Shown: piece by piece, positions 8,902 through 17,502 of the stretch
Layout: each line of letters begins with the position of its first letter
Position numbering within the stretch: position 1 is the first letter of the stretch
Assembly: GCF_025141935.1 (NCBI RefSeq)
Contig: NZ_CP081120.1
Span: forward strand, 1,550,001-1,614,000
Origin: Sulfitobacter sp. S190
GTDB lineage: Bacteria > Pseudomonadota > Alphaproteobacteria > Rhodobacterales > Rhodobacteraceae
Reading direction: 5' to 3'
DNA: 64,000 nucleotides
Made by a program: the position numbers and the translations under genes
The notes under the pieces: model-generated
What the model saw: only the letters and a program-made list of their open reading frames with translations
What the model was told of the DNA's origin: nothing
Databases searched by the model: none

Positions 8902-9795
8902 ATGGCCATCCAAGATGCGCAGCGCAGCCAGATTGCAAACGGAAAAGGCTTTATTGCCGCATTGGACCAATCGGGGGGATCAACACCAAAGGCCCTCAGC
9001 CAATACGGCGTTGAACCCGACGACTACAGCGGCGATGCAGAAATGTTCAAGGCGATGCACGACATGCGCGCGCGCATCATTCTTGCCGATCAATTCACAT
9101 CCGAGCGTGTTCTGGGGGCGATCCTTTTCGAGCGTACCATGAACGAGACGATCAATGGGGTGCCGGTGCCGGAACTGTTGTGGTCTACACGTGGCGTGGT
9201 GCCTTTTTTGAAGGTCGACAAAGGGCTGGAGGATACGGCGAACGGCGTCCAGATGCTCAAACCCATTCCGGATCTCGGCGAGCTGCTCGCCCAGGCAAAG
9301 GACAAAGGCATCTTCGGGACGAAGAAACGGTCGGTCATTCACGAGGCAAACGCCGAAGGTATCGCGGCGGTCGTGGCACAGCAGTTCGATCTGGGCCGTC
9401 AAATCTCGGACGCGGGTCTGGTCCCGATCATCGAGCCGGAGGTGAACATCACTTCCCAGACCAAGGCCGAAGCCGAAGAAATGCTGGCAGCCGAGATCGC
9501 CCAACAGTTGGATGCCCTGCCGGAAGACGTCACCGTCATGCTGAAGCTGTCATTGCCCACGAAGGCCGGCATCTATGACGCGTTTGCCGATCATCCGCGT
9601 GTGTTGCGGGTTGTCGCCCTGTCCGGGGGCTATTCCACACAAGAGGCCAGCGCGTTGCTCGCGCAGAACCATAAAATGATTGCGAGCTTCAGCCGCGCCC
9701 TGACAGAGGGACTGAACGTAAAGATGTCAGACCCCGAATTCAATGTGGCCTTGGGGCAGAATATCGGCCGCATCTACGAAGCGTCGATCGCCTGA
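8902..9795 (+). CDS. fda: Fructose-bisphosphate aldolase class I
   Basis: 297 residues. The N-terminus GKGFIAALDQSGGSTPKAL is the phosphate/substrate-binding start of bacterial class I aldolases. The Schiff-base Lys lies in the VMLKLSLPTKAG segment (about residue 212), and EPEVNI is present upstream of it. It catalyses the reversible cleavage of fructose 1,6-bisphosphate to triose phosphates without a metal ion. It is monocistronic with an 85-base upstream gap; its stop touches the stop of the convergent RHH gene with no spacer. Confidence 0.9.
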   Translation: MAIQDAQRSQIANGKGFIAALDQSGGSTPKALSQYGVEPDDYSGDAEMFKAMHDMRARIILADQFTSERVLGAILFERTMNETINGVPVPELLWSTRGVVPFLKVDKGLEDTANGVQMLKPIPDLGELLAQAKDKGIFGTKKRSVIHEANAEGIAAVVAQQFDLGRQISDAGLVPIIEPEVNITSQTKAEAEEMLAAEIAQQLDALPEDVTVMLKLSLPTKAGIYDAFADHPRVLRVVALSGGYSTQEASALLAQNHKMIASFSRALTEGLNVKMSDPEFNVALGQNIGRIYEASIA

Positions 9796-10026
9796 TCAAA
9801 TGTCTTCTGGCTGCGCTTTCAGCGTAGCCAGAACGTACACGCGAATGGCAGAGGCAAGCCCGCTTTCCATGCCGCGATCTGCATCAATTTCGGCGACCAA
9901 GGCATTGATAGGTATGCCTTTATCTTGCGCGATGCTGCGCAGTTCGTGCCAGAATGCGTCTTCCAGCGATATGGAGGTACGGTGCCCGCGTAGCGTGACC
10001 GAGTGTTTGACCGGACGCGCGCTCAT
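9796..10026 (-). CDS. Ribbon-helix-helix domain protein
   Basis: 76 residues. [26 protein letters not shown] followed by ELRSIAQDKGIPINALVAEID fits the RHH_4-type fold (beta strand, two helices). It is probably a small DNA-binding protein, though several members have no known target. It is the last gene of fumC-DUF4169-RHH and overlaps the DUF4169 gene by ATGA. Its stop is directly adjacent to that of the aldolase gene. Confidence 0.8.
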   Translation of the reverse strand: MSARPVKHSVTLRGHRTSISLEDAFWHELRSIAQDKGIPINALVAEIDADRGMESGLASAIRVYVLATLKAQPEDI

Positions 10027-10199
10027 GGTTCACGCTTGTGTGCATCCAGATCCCGGGCTGCCTTGGCTGACGATGTCTCTTGCGCGTTCTTCTCGGCCTT
10101 CGTGCGCCCGAATTTGACTGCATTAACGTCTCCCGCGGCGCGTTTTTCCAAACGCGCCTTGTCCTTTCGGACGCGGGAGAGGTTAATCGGTTTGCTCAC
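10023..10199 (-). CDS. DUF4169 family small protein
   Basis: 58 residues with a GTG start: [20 protein letters not shown], then [20 protein letters not shown], ending DLDAHKREP. It is highly charged and probably helical. Its GTG overlaps the fumC stop (GTGA) and its stop overlaps the RHH start (ATGA), so three genes are chained by four-base overlaps. Length, sequence and position match the DUF4169 proteins found after fumC in this family. Function unknown. Confidence 0.85.
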   Translation of the reverse strand: MSKPINLSRVRKDKARLEKRAAGDVNAVKFGRTKAEKNAQETSSAKAARDLDAHKREP

Positions 10200-11587
10200 T
10201 TGGGGCCGATCATGTTTTCGGGCCGCACAACGCGTTCGAAAGTCTCGGCATCCACAAATCCGAGCGCAATCGCTTCTTCCTTGAGCGTGGTCCCGTTTTT
10301 ATGCGCGGTCTTTGCCACTTTCGTTGCGTTGTCATAGCCGATTTCAGGAGCCAGCGCGGTGACCAGCATCAGGCTTTCGCGCATCAGCTTTTTGATACGG
10401 TCCGCATCCGCTTTCAGCCCATCCACCAGATTGTCGGTAAAGGCCGAGGCGGCGTCACCCAGAAGCTGCATGGATTGCAGAACGTTATAGGCCATCATCG
10501 GTTTGTAGACGTTGAGTTCGAAATGACCTTGGCTGCCTGCGAAACCGACGGCGGCATCGTTGCCCATGACCTGTGCACAGACTTGCGTCAGCGCTTCGCA
10601 CTGTGTCGGGTTCACTTTGCCCGGCATGATCGAAGACCCCGGTTCGTTTTCCGGCAGCACAAGTTCGCCCAGACCGCAGCGGGGCCCCGAGCCGAGAAGC
10701 CGGATGTCATTGGCGATCTTGAACAGGCTGGCCGCTACAGTTTTCAAATGGCCGGAGATTTCGACCATCGCGTCATGGGCGGCCAGCGCTTCGAACTTAT
10801 TCGGGGCGGTGACAAAGGGCAGATCCGTGATCTGCGCCATATTCTCGGCGACGGTCTCCGCCCAACCGGGTGACGTGTTCAGGCCCGTGCCGACGGCGGT
10901 GCCGCCCTGCGCAAGTTCGTAAATCCGGCCGAGGCCTTGCTCCACACGCGCGATGCCCATGGCCACCTGATGGGTGTAGCCGGAGAATTCCTGGCTCAGC
11001 GTGAGCGGTGTGGCGTCCTGGGTGTGGGTTCGTCCGATCTTGATGATGCCGTCGAATTCCTCGACCTTTGCCTGCAAGGCCGCGTGCAGCTTTTTCAGCC
11101 CCGGCAGCAGGACGTCGCGTGCCGTTGTCGCGGTGGCAATATGCATCGCGGTGGGGAACGTATCGTTCGAGGACTGGCCCATATTGCAATGGTCGTTGGG
11201 ATGGACCGGATCTTTGGAGCCGATCGTGCCGCCAAGAATTTCGATGGCCCGGTTCGCGATGACTTCATTCGCGTTCATGTTGGACTGGGTGCCTGAACCC
11301 GTCTGCCAGACGACAAGCGGAAAGTTGTCGTCGAACTTGCCCGCCACGACTTCGGAGGCCGCTTGCACGATGGCATCGCCAAGCGTCTTGTCGAGCTTGC
11401 CGTTCGCGATGTTCGCTTGGGCACAGGCCTGCTTGATAACGCCGAGCGCGCGGACGATGGCGACGGGCTGTTTTTCCCAGCCGATGGGGAAGTTGATGAT
11501 CGAGCGCTGTGTCTGGGCGCCCCAGTATTTTTCCGAAGGCACCTCGAGCGGGCCAAAGCTGTCGGTTTCGGTGCGGGTATCGGCCAT
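10196..11587 (-). CDS. fumC: Class II fumarate hydratase
   Basis: 463 residues, typical for FumC. The start [14 protein letters not shown] at 11587 is preceded by AGGAG on the minus strand; a longer open frame (to 11647) is not supported. Conserved blocks include the family signature [13 protein letters not shown] (about residue 317), NPSS-like [14 protein letters not shown] and [13 protein letters not shown]. It is the iron-independent TCA-cycle enzyme that converts fumarate to L-malate. It is the first gene of a translationally coupled trio with the DUF4169 and RHH genes. Confidence 0.95.
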   Translation of the reverse strand: MADTRTETDSFGPLEVPSEKYWGAQTQRSIINFPIGWEKQPVAIVRALGVIKQACAQANIANGKLDKTLGDAIVQAASEVVAGKFDDNFPLVVWQTGSGTQSNMNANEVIANRAIEILGGTIGSKDPVHPNDHCNMGQSSNDTFPTAMHIATATTARDVLLPGLKKLHAALQAKVEEFDGIIKIGRTHTQDATPLTLSQEFSGYTHQVAMGIARVEQGLGRIYELAQGGTAVGTGLNTSPGWAETVAENMAQITDLPFVTAPNKFEALAAHDAMVEISGHLKTVAASLFKIANDIRLLGSGPRCGLGELVLPENEPGSSIMPGKVNPTQCEALTQVCAQVMGNDAAVGFAGSQGHFELNVYKPMMAYNVLQSMQLLGDAASAFTDNLVDGLKADADRIKKLMRESLMLVTALAPEIGYDNATKVAKTAHKNGTTLKEEAIALGFVDAETFERVVRPENMIGPK

Positions 11588-11649
11588 GGGGTGCTCCTGA
11601 TCAGAATTTGTCAGGGGCTGTTTAACGGTCGGCGCAGCCGCGCGCAAAC

Positions 11650-12150
11650 CTATGTTTTGCGAAAGCTGTCCAGCGATACGATTTCGGCCGCTTGGGGTGT
11701 GTCGTCTTCGGATGCGTCGGCCGCATCTTCGGCAGCGGGCGACGGATCGACATGCGCGAGTTCTGTGCCGGTGTCACCCACGATCTCGCTGTCTTCGTCC
11801 TGTTGTTCGAACCGCAGGCCAAATTCGACGGACGGATCGACAAAAGTGCGGATCGCATCATAGGGGATGTAGAGGGGTTCGGGCGCATCACCGAAATTCA
11901 GGGTGATTGCAAAACCGTCCTCGCCCACGTCCAGATTGTCGTACCAGTGCTGCATCACAACCGTCATTTCGCCCGGATACCTGTCGGACAGCCAGTCGGC
12001 CAGTTCCGCGTCGGGGTGGCTGGTGTCGAATGTGATAAAGAAATGGTGGGCCCCGGGCAGGCCGTTGTCCGCCACATCCAGCAGCACATTGCGGATCAGG
12101 CTGCGCATGGCATCATGCATCAGGTTGCCATAGTCGATGCTGCGGGTCAT
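11650..12150 (-). CDS. sspB: SspB family ClpXP adaptor
   Basis: 166 residues. The start at [16 protein letters not shown] is supported by AAGGGG five bases upstream on the minus strand; two earlier in-frame ATGs are weaker. The body [20 protein letters not shown]...[15 protein letters not shown] is the alphaproteobacterial SspB fold. The acidic low-complexity tail ([14 protein letters not shown]) ends in the short hydrophobic motif [12 protein letters not shown], the likely ClpX-binding tail. SspB delivers ssrA-tagged proteins to ClpXP; the ssrA gene itself lies only 2.3 kb upstream. Confidence 0.88.
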   Translation of the reverse strand: MTRSIDYGNLMHDAMRSLIRNVLLDVADNGLPGAHHFFITFDTSHPDAELADWLSDRYPGEMTVVMQHWYDNLDVGEDGFAITLNFGDAPEPLYIPYDAIRTFVDPSVEFGLRFEQQDEDSEIVGDTGTELAHVDPSPAAEDAADASEDDTPQAAEIVSLDSFRKT

Positions 12151-12240
12151 CTTTTTCCCCTTGGTGGTCGGTGCAGACATTCCAACCATACCCCAATCTG
12201 CGCCGAGCGAAAGGGGGCCTGAACGCGGTTTTTGCCGCAC

Positions 12241-13476
12241 CTAGACGAGCAGCCCCGCAAGCGCCACGATCGGCAGTGTCATGACGAAACTCAGCTTGCG
12301 CCAGAGCATCAGCAGACCGGCAAGACCGCATAGGGCAATCGCGGGCCCGTTGACGCTGGACCAGACCGGCCAGGGCATTGCCGAACCGCCAAGCGTTCCG
12401 ACGGATGCAAAGGCAACGTGCACCGCGAACCAGAGCGACAGATTTGCGATGACGCCCACGACGGCGGCGGTAATGGCGCGCAGGGCGCCAGCCACACGTG
12501 CGTTCGCACTGATCTGATCGAGAAACGGACCGGCGAGGAATATCCACAAAAAGCACGGCACAAAGGTCACCCAAAGTGCCAGCAATCCCGCGCTGAGTGC
12601 GCCGGATACGCCGGTCTGGGCATGTCCGGCCAGCATCGCGACAAATTGCGTGACCAGTATCAGCGGTCCCGGGGTGGTTTCGGCGAGCCCCAGCGCATCA
12701 ATCATCTGCTGCGTGTCGAGCCAGCCAAGATCGGTCACGACCGTTTGCGTCATGTATCCCAGAACGGCGTAGGCACCGCCGAAGGTGACAACCGCCAGCT
12801 TTGAAAAGAACACGCCGACCTGCAACATGAATTGCGCGTCCATTGCCCACAACAGCACCAGCGGCGCGGCCCATAGCGTCAGCCATAGAACGATCTTGAA
12901 GGGGTTCAGCGATTGGCGGGCCTTTATTGCGGGTACGGCGTGAGTGACCTGCGCCCGAAATGCGCCCCACACCCCCGCCAACAGGATCAGCAGAGGGAAG
13001 GGCAGGCCAAGGACAAACAGAACGGCAAAGCTGAGTGCGGCGATGACAGGACCCTCGGTGCCGACCAATGCTTTTCCGGCGACTTTGGACAAAGCCTGAA
13101 ATACGACGATGACGACCGCGGCTTTTACGCCGAGGAATGCGGCCTGAACCAAAGGCAGTTGGCCGTACTGCAAATAAAGCAGCGCCAACACCCCGATCAC
13201 CGCTGCTCCGGGCAGCACAAACAGCGCACCCGCCACGATACCGCCCATCGTCCCCCGCATCCGCCATCCTGCGTATGTCGCCAATTGCATGGCCTCGGGG
13301 CCGGGCAGCAACATGCACAGGCTGAGTGCGCGCAGGAAAGTTTGTTCGTCAAGCCAGCGGTGCCTGTCGACCAATTCGCGGTGCATCAGGGCGATTTGCG
13401 CTGCAGGGCCACCGAAGGACAAGAGCCCAATGCGCCCGAAGACCGCGACCATCGTGCGCCAGTCGGGGCAAGTCAC
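12241..13476 (-). CDS. chrA: Chromate transporter ChrA
   Basis: 411 residues, the bidomain long-chain form. The two CHR repeats are visible: GRIGLLSFGGPAAQIALMHR near residue 15 and KLAVVTFGGAYAVLGYM near residue 225. There are about ten to twelve hydrophobic segments. It exports chromate across the inner membrane. It starts inside the end of the ChrB-like gene (four-base overlap), so the two are co-translated. Confidence 0.93.
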   Translation of the reverse strand: MTCPDWRTMVAVFGRIGLLSFGGPAAQIALMHRELVDRHRWLDEQTFLRALSLCMLLPGPEAMQLATYAGWRMRGTMGGIVAGALFVLPGAAVIGVLALLYLQYGQLPLVQAAFLGVKAAVVIVVFQALSKVAGKALVGTEGPVIAALSFAVLFVLGLPFPLLILLAGVWGAFRAQVTHAVPAIKARQSLNPFKIVLWLTLWAAPLVLLWAMDAQFMLQVGVFFSKLAVVTFGGAYAVLGYMTQTVVTDLGWLDTQQMIDALGLAETTPGPLILVTQFVAMLAGHAQTGVSGALSAGLLALWVTFVPCFLWIFLAGPFLDQISANARVAGALRAITAAVVGVIANLSLWFAVHVAFASVGTLGGSAMPWPVWSSVNGPAIALCGLAGLLMLWRKLSFVMTLPIVALAGLLV

Positions 13477-14276
13477 GCCGCGTCGTCCACGAATGAACGG
13501 TGGGTTTCATCCGTACCATCACGTGCCCAGCGGTAAAGGGCGTCGTAGATCATAAATCCTGCGTTCATTTGCGCCACGTCATCGCGAAATTGTCGGGACA
13601 AGCCGACCGATATTGCCAACAGCCCGGCGGCCTGAGCGCAGATTTCAGGCGTGCCGGTGTCTGCTGCGCGGATCACCTTTGCCATCCGTGCAAGCGCTGG
13701 TGTGCACAGTCCGAATTCGATGAGCATTGTGTCGAAGGTACAGTGGTCCCCCCGATGGGACCAGAAAGCATCGGCCGTGTCGAACGGTTGCGCATCGAAG
13801 CGAAGGGCAACATCCTCTACCTCGGCGGCAGGAACGAACAGGATGTCAGCAGCCGGATTGATAAAACGACGTATCAGCCAGGGGCAGGCGATGCGATCGA
13901 TCTTGGGGCGTTGGCGCGTTACCCAGCAGCCCGCAGACGCTACATGTTCAGCCGGAAGGCGTGGCGCGCCCTTGGTGTCCCGCCAGCCGTGGTTCCCGCC
14001 TTCGAGAACTTGCGCCGCAATACCGCGTGCACGCAGACGCGCGGCGGCGCCGTGGCTGAGCTTGCGCCCCTTCTGGCAAATGACGACTGCCCGACGATCT
14101 TGCAGGTAGGCACACATGGCATCAGTGTCGTCAAAGGCAAACCGGCGGGCCGTTGGTATCAAGAAGGGATCAGCGGCAAAATCCGCATCGGTCGTGACGT
14201 CGATCAGCGCTGGCGCGTCAGGCAGGCCAATCTGGCGCATCAATTGTGGCGGGGTTATTTCGTTGAAAGCAACCAT
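13473..14276 (-). CDS. ChrB-like chromate resistance protein with rhodanese domain
   Basis: 267 residues. The start at 14276 has GAGGA just upstream on the minus strand. An N-terminal rhodanese-like domain (about 1-100) keeps a Cys in the active loop (VVICQKGRKLSHGAA). The C-terminal part has the ChrB C-domain signature: IDRIACPWLIRRFINP, ILFVPAAEV and SHRGDHCTFDTML. Proteins of this type act as chromate-responsive partners or regulators of ChrA. The four-base overlap with chrA supports a joint role in chromate or related oxyanion handling. Confidence 0.85.
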   Translation of the reverse strand: MVAFNEITPPQLMRQIGLPDAPALIDVTTDADFAADPFLIPTARRFAFDDTDAMCAYLQDRRAVVICQKGRKLSHGAAARLRARGIAAQVLEGGNHGWRDTKGAPRLPAEHVASAGCWVTRQRPKIDRIACPWLIRRFINPAADILFVPAAEVEDVALRFDAQPFDTADAFWSHRGDHCTFDTMLIEFGLCTPALARMAKVIRAADTGTPEICAQAAGLLAISVGLSRQFRDDVAQMNAGFMIYDALYRWARDGTDETHRSFVDDAA

Positions 14277-14420
14277 GGGGCATCCTCTGGGGGTCTTGTA
14301 CAGGGATGCGACTTTGGGCTGGCGCCTCACGGGGCAGTCGCAAGATTACGCCCCACACCGCACAATCGTCAAAATTGCGCCGGGCTGTCAAGCACATGCG
14401 AATAAGGGGCAATTTGAAAA

Positions 14421-14732
14421 TGCAGGTTTCTGTTGCCAGGTACCTGCGAACCCCGCCTAAAGCTGCAAAGCCCTAGGACTTAGATTTCAGTATCTCCGGT
14501 CGCTTACGCGGCCATTGCTACTGGAGCACGATTGTCATTTGCAATTGTACAGTTTTCGCCGATAACGGTGGCAGACAGCCGAGACAAAGCAAACACCTTT
14601 AGACGTTCGTCGATCCTATTTCGGCCCCATGATCCCCAAATGAAGGATGTTTGGTGGAGCCGCCGGGTACCGCCCCCGGGTCCGATCCGCTTATTACGAG
14701 CGCGTTTATGTCCATAGTCCCGAAGGACGTCC
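14421..14732 (-). ncRNA. ssrA: Circularly permuted two-piece tmRNA (alpha type)
   Basis: Read on the minus strand. The acceptor piece comes first (about 14732-14652) and ends CGGCTCC-A-CCA, preceded by a T-arm with stem CCGGG/CCCGG. About 23 bases of intervening sequence follow. The coding piece then starts GGGGCCGAAATAGG at 14628; GGGGCCG pairs with CGGCTCC to rebuild the seven-pair acceptor stem. The tag frame at 14542-14504 encodes ANDNRAPVAMAA and a TAA stop. The coding piece ends near 14421 in a hairpin GCAGGT...ACCTGC with the conserved-looking TGGCAACAGAA in its loop. tmRNA rescues stalled ribosomes and tags products for ClpXP. The outer ends are estimates. Confidence 0.93.
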
Positions 14733-14734
14733 CT

Positions 14735-14763
14735 TAGGTAGAAGGGTTTGGGTGCGATTTCAA
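14735..14763 (-). promoter_or_regulatory. Putative ssrA promoter
   Basis: On the minus strand, TTGAAA is followed after 17 bases by TACCTA, about 7 bases before the presumed 5' end of the tmRNA acceptor piece. The -35 box is good and the -10 box is weak. Position supports the call; no other evidence. Confidence 0.4.
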
Positions 14764-14767
14764 GGGG

Positions 14768-15121
14768 TCACAGGTTAATCCCGAGCGCGATTGCGGCAAC
14801 GGCAACTTCGCTGGCGGCGAAAATCCATTTTGTGCGGGTCTGGCCATCCAGCACGAGCGATGTGATGCGGCCCAACGCGCCACCCGCCCAGATAAAGCCG
14901 ATCATCGCGAATGCGGCAGCAGACCCGATGATCAATGCACCGACGCCCGCCATCACGAACAATGCGCCCGAGGCCGCGCGCACCTCCGAGGTGCCCATGG
15001 TCGAACCCTGATCTTTCAGGTCCACCTTTTCCATCGTATAGCGCGGGGCGAGCCATCCCATTGCGCCAAAACCGATACTCAACAGGGCAAGTGCCCAGTT
15101 GATCCAAGTTACATAGTCCAT
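14768..15121 (-). CDS. DUF4345-like small membrane protein
   Basis: 117 residues starting MDYVTWINWALALLSIGFGAM, with GAGG upstream on the minus strand. Four hydrophobic helices are predicted (about residues 5-25, 47-63, 66-84 and 98-115), and it ends IALGINL. Size and topology suit the DUF4345 family, but no distinctive motif was seen. It ends only about 35 bases before the ssrA gene, with which it may be partly co-transcribed. Function unknown. Confidence 0.6.
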   Translation of the reverse strand: MDYVTWINWALALLSIGFGAMGWLAPRYTMEKVDLKDQGSTMGTSEVRAASGALFVMAGVGALIIGSAAAFAMIGFIWAGGALGRITSLVLDGQTRTKWIFAASEVAVAAIALGINL

Positions 15122-15185
15122 GCAGATTGCCTCGCGTTGTGCTGTGCTGCGGATGAACGCGCCAGCGGGGCAATGGTTGCACCGA

Positions 15186-15920
15186 TTATGCGGGGCGAGT
15201 GGATTTCCGGGCAAACAGGCCCTGCGCGAGGTGCAGTGTTTCCGCCTCCAGCGCGTTCAGACCAGAGTTGATGGCGGGACCGTCCGCGGCCTCGGCCGCG
15301 TCGGCGATCTGTCCATGCAGGGCCACGATACGGGCCCGGTCACGCGCCGTGAATGTGATCATATTCATCAACGGCTGCATCGCTTCGACCGCACCGGCAA
15401 GCTGATAACTCAGAACCGGATTTCCGGCCCCGTCCACAAGAGCGCGGTGGAATGCAACGTCGGAAGCGCAGAAGGCTTCGTCCGTGAGCCCGGGCTGTGC
15501 CTGACGGTGCACCTCGGCGCGCATTGCGGCAAGATGATCGGCGCTTCGCCGTGCCGCTGACAACGGCGCGCAGGCCCGCTCGAGTGCAAATCTGGCCTCG
15601 CAGGCGGTCTCGAAACTGACAGCATTCATCGACAGCAAGAGCGTTGAGGTTGTGATCTGCTGGGCGTAGGCCTCTTCGAAAGAGATGCGGTTGACGAATG
15701 CGCCGCCGGAGGCGCCCCGCTGGGTTCGGATCAGCGATTGCGCCGCTAGCCGTTTGAGCGCTTCGCGCACGGTAGGGCGGGACACATCAAAATGGTCTGC
15801 AAGCTCTGCCTCGGACGGCAGCCGCTGATCCACGATCAGCCGCCCCGCAATGATTTCGTCGCGGATGGCACTGGCAATCTGGGCCGATAGGTCGGCAGAG
15901 CTTTGCGGGTCAATTTTCAT
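15186..15920 (-). CDS. GntR family (FadR subfamily) transcriptional regulator
   Basis: 244 residues. The N-terminal winged helix-turn-helix has the family pattern AGRLIVDQRLPSEAELADHF followed by DVSRPTVREALKRL and the wing (RTQRGASGGAFV). The C-terminal FCD-type all-helical effector domain has His/Asp ligands (ASDVAFHRALVDGAGN; IVALHGQIADA). It is divergent from the DUF2182-DUF1326-DinB-dmdA run, and the 82-base gap holds two inverted repeats. A GntR regulator beside dmdA is common in Roseobacters, so DMSP or acrylate-type control is the obvious guess, not shown. Confidence 0.88.
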   Translation of the reverse strand: MKIDPQSSADLSAQIASAIRDEIIAGRLIVDQRLPSEAELADHFDVSRPTVREALKRLAAQSLIRTQRGASGGAFVNRISFEEAYAQQITTSTLLLSMNAVSFETACEARFALERACAPLSAARRSADHLAAMRAEVHRQAQPGLTDEAFCASDVAFHRALVDGAGNPVLSYQLAGAVEAMQPLMNMITFTARDRARIVALHGQIADAAEAADGPAINSGLNALEAETLHLAQGLFARKSTRPA

Positions 15921-15965
15921 ATGTCATACATTTAATGTTTGTCGCGACAGTAAATGTCTGACATT
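15921..15965. promoter_or_regulatory. Candidate GntR operators in divergent promoter region
   Basis: AATGTC-T-GACATT (15953-15965) is a perfect 13-base palindrome of the style bound by FadR-type GntR proteins. A second, weaker site ATGT-CAT-ACAT lies at 15921-15931, right against the regulator start codon. The pair could allow autoregulation and control of the divergent genes. Confidence 0.55.
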
Positions 15966-16002
15966 AAGTTTGCAATCCGTGATTCAGGCCTGGGAGGGTC
16001 GT

Positions 16003-16791
16003 GTGCCGCATCTACTTCGCTCAACGCTTTGGCTCGGCTTTTTCGGGCTGATCCTTGTATCGTGGTGGATGATGATCACCATGAGCACGTCGATGGGGCT
16101 GGACGTTCTGGGCCGTCCGGACGCGATGGCCGAAGCGATGCGGCGCATGGATCCGCGTATGGATATGAAAATGCCGATGGCGGAATTCTGGCCCTTGGCG
16201 ATGATGTGGGCGGCGATGATGGCGGCCATGATGCTGCCGACGCTGGTGCCGACGCTGCGGGCCTACGAGGACCTTATCGCCAGCGCCAATGGGACACGCT
16301 CGGGATGGTTGGGCGTTCTGCTGGGGTATTTTGCGGTCTGGATCATGGCGGCGTTGGCACTTGCGGGTGTCCAGCTTGCCCTGCTTTTCGGCGGCGTGAT
16401 CGACATGCTGGGCATTGCGACCTCTCGGTGGTTTGCGGCCGGTTTGTTGCTGGCGGTGGGGCTGTTTCAGTTCACCCGTACCAAGGAAATCTGCCACGGA
16501 GTTTGCCACGCACCGGCAATGTATTTCCTCGGTCACTGGCGCACAGGTTTTTCCGGTGGTCTGCGGATGGGGCTCGGTCTCGGGGTGTTCTGCGTGGGTT
16601 GCTGTTGGGGCTTCATGGCGCTGGGCTTTGCGGGCGGCGTGATGAACCTTGCCTGGATGGGATTGGCCACGTTTTTCATGATACTGGAAAAACTGCCACA
16701 GATCGGACATTACATAACAAAACCGATGGGCTTTGCCTTGATCCTCGGCGCGGGCGTCGTGGCAGGGTGGCCCATCATAGCGGGAGGATAG
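16003..16791 (+). CDS. DUF2182 membrane protein (predicted metal-binding)
   Basis: 262 residues from GTG 16003, chosen because GGGAGGG lies five bases upstream and the first transmembrane helix (STLWLGFFGLILVSWWMM) begins just after. It has about seven hydrophobic segments. Possible metal ligands are Met-rich MRRMDPRMDMKMPM near the first loop, and CHGVCHAPAMYFLGHW plus CVGCCWG in later segments. It matches the DUF2182 description. It precedes the DUF1326 gene by three bases, a pairing often seen for these two families. The role is unknown; metal transport or insertion is a reasonable guess. Confidence 0.8.
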   Translation: MPHLLRSTLWLGFFGLILVSWWMMITMSTSMGLDVLGRPDAMAEAMRRMDPRMDMKMPMAEFWPLAMMWAAMMAAMMLPTLVPTLRAYEDLIASANGTRSGWLGVLLGYFAVWIMAALALAGVQLALLFGGVIDMLGIATSRWFAAGLLLAVGLFQFTRTKEICHGVCHAPAMYFLGHWRTGFSGGLRMGLGLGVFCVGCCWGFMALGFAGGVMNLAWMGLATFFMILEKLPQIGHYITKPMGFALILGAGVVAGWPIIAGG

Positions 16792-16794
16792 ACA

Positions 16795-17502
16795 ATGGCG
16801 ACACGCAAGAAAGCGGATGCGGACCGGCTGCCGATAAGTCAACGTATCGACAGCAGAATGCCAAATCCAAAGCGCCGCGACGCGACGCCGACAGAGTGGA
16901 AAATAAAGGGCGAGCTGTTCCTGAACTGCTCGTGCGAGGTTTTCTGCCCCTGTGTCGTCAGCCTCGGGGCGCATCCTCCTACCGAAGGGCATTGTCACGC
17001 ATGGATGGCCATCGCAATTGACGAAGGTCATTACGAGGGCGAGGACCTGTCGGGCCTCAATGTCGGTCTGTTGGTCGATATCCCCGGGCGTATGGGCGAG
17101 GGCAACTGGAAAGTCGCGGCCTACGTCGACGAGCGTGCCAGCGGTAAGGCTTACAACGGTATTCTCCAGATATTCTCCGGCGCGGCCGGGGGGACAACGG
17201 GGTTGTTCACGATGCTCGTGTCGGAAATCATCGGGGCCGAACGGGCGCCCGTCGAGATCATCCGCGAGGGCAATAAGCGGTCTATCCAGATCGGTCGCAA
17301 GATCGCAGGCGAGATCGAGATGATCGCTGGCAAGTCGCCCGACCATCCTGTCATGATCAGCAACTCCAAATACTGGATGGGTCCCGACATCATCGCGGCA
17401 AAAGGTCTGAAAAGCCGCGTGCGCGACTATGGCCGCGTGTGGGATTTCAGCGGCAAGTCCGCAGAGATCTGCCCCATCGAATGGCAAGGCCCCAAACCAT
17501 GA
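16795..17502 (+). CDS. DUF1326 family protein with Cys-rich motif
   Basis: 235 residues (ATG 16795 with GGGAGG upstream; an in-frame Met at 16858 is an alternative that would trim 21 basic residues). The core starts EWKIKGELFLNCSCEVFCPC, a CxCxxxCxC cluster typical of DUF1326 and suited to binding a soft metal. His residues follow (GHCHAWMAIAI). It has no signal peptide and no membrane segment, so it is probably cytosolic. It is cotranscribed with the DUF2182 gene upstream and overlaps the DinB gene downstream (ATGA). Confidence 0.82.
   Translation: MATRKKADADRLPISQRIDSRMPNPKRRDATPTEWKIKGELFLNCSCEVFCPCVVSLGAHPPTEGHCHAWMAIAIDEGHYEGEDLSGLNVGLLVDIPGRMGEGNWKVAAYVDERASGKAYNGILQIFSGAAGGTTGLFTMLVSEIIGAERAPVEIIREGNKRSIQIGRKIAGEIEMIAGKSPDHPVMISNSKYWMGPDIIAAKGLKSRVRDYGRVWDFSGKSAEICPIEWQGPKP

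Noticed and set aside
14116..14460. Plus-strand open frame across the end of ssrA
   Set aside because: The region is explained by the tmRNA coding piece and the ChrB-like gene start on the minus strand.
14652..14732. A tRNA gene ending in CCA on the minus strand
   Set aside because: There is a T-arm and acceptor strand but no anticodon arm; it is the acceptor piece of the permuted tmRNA.
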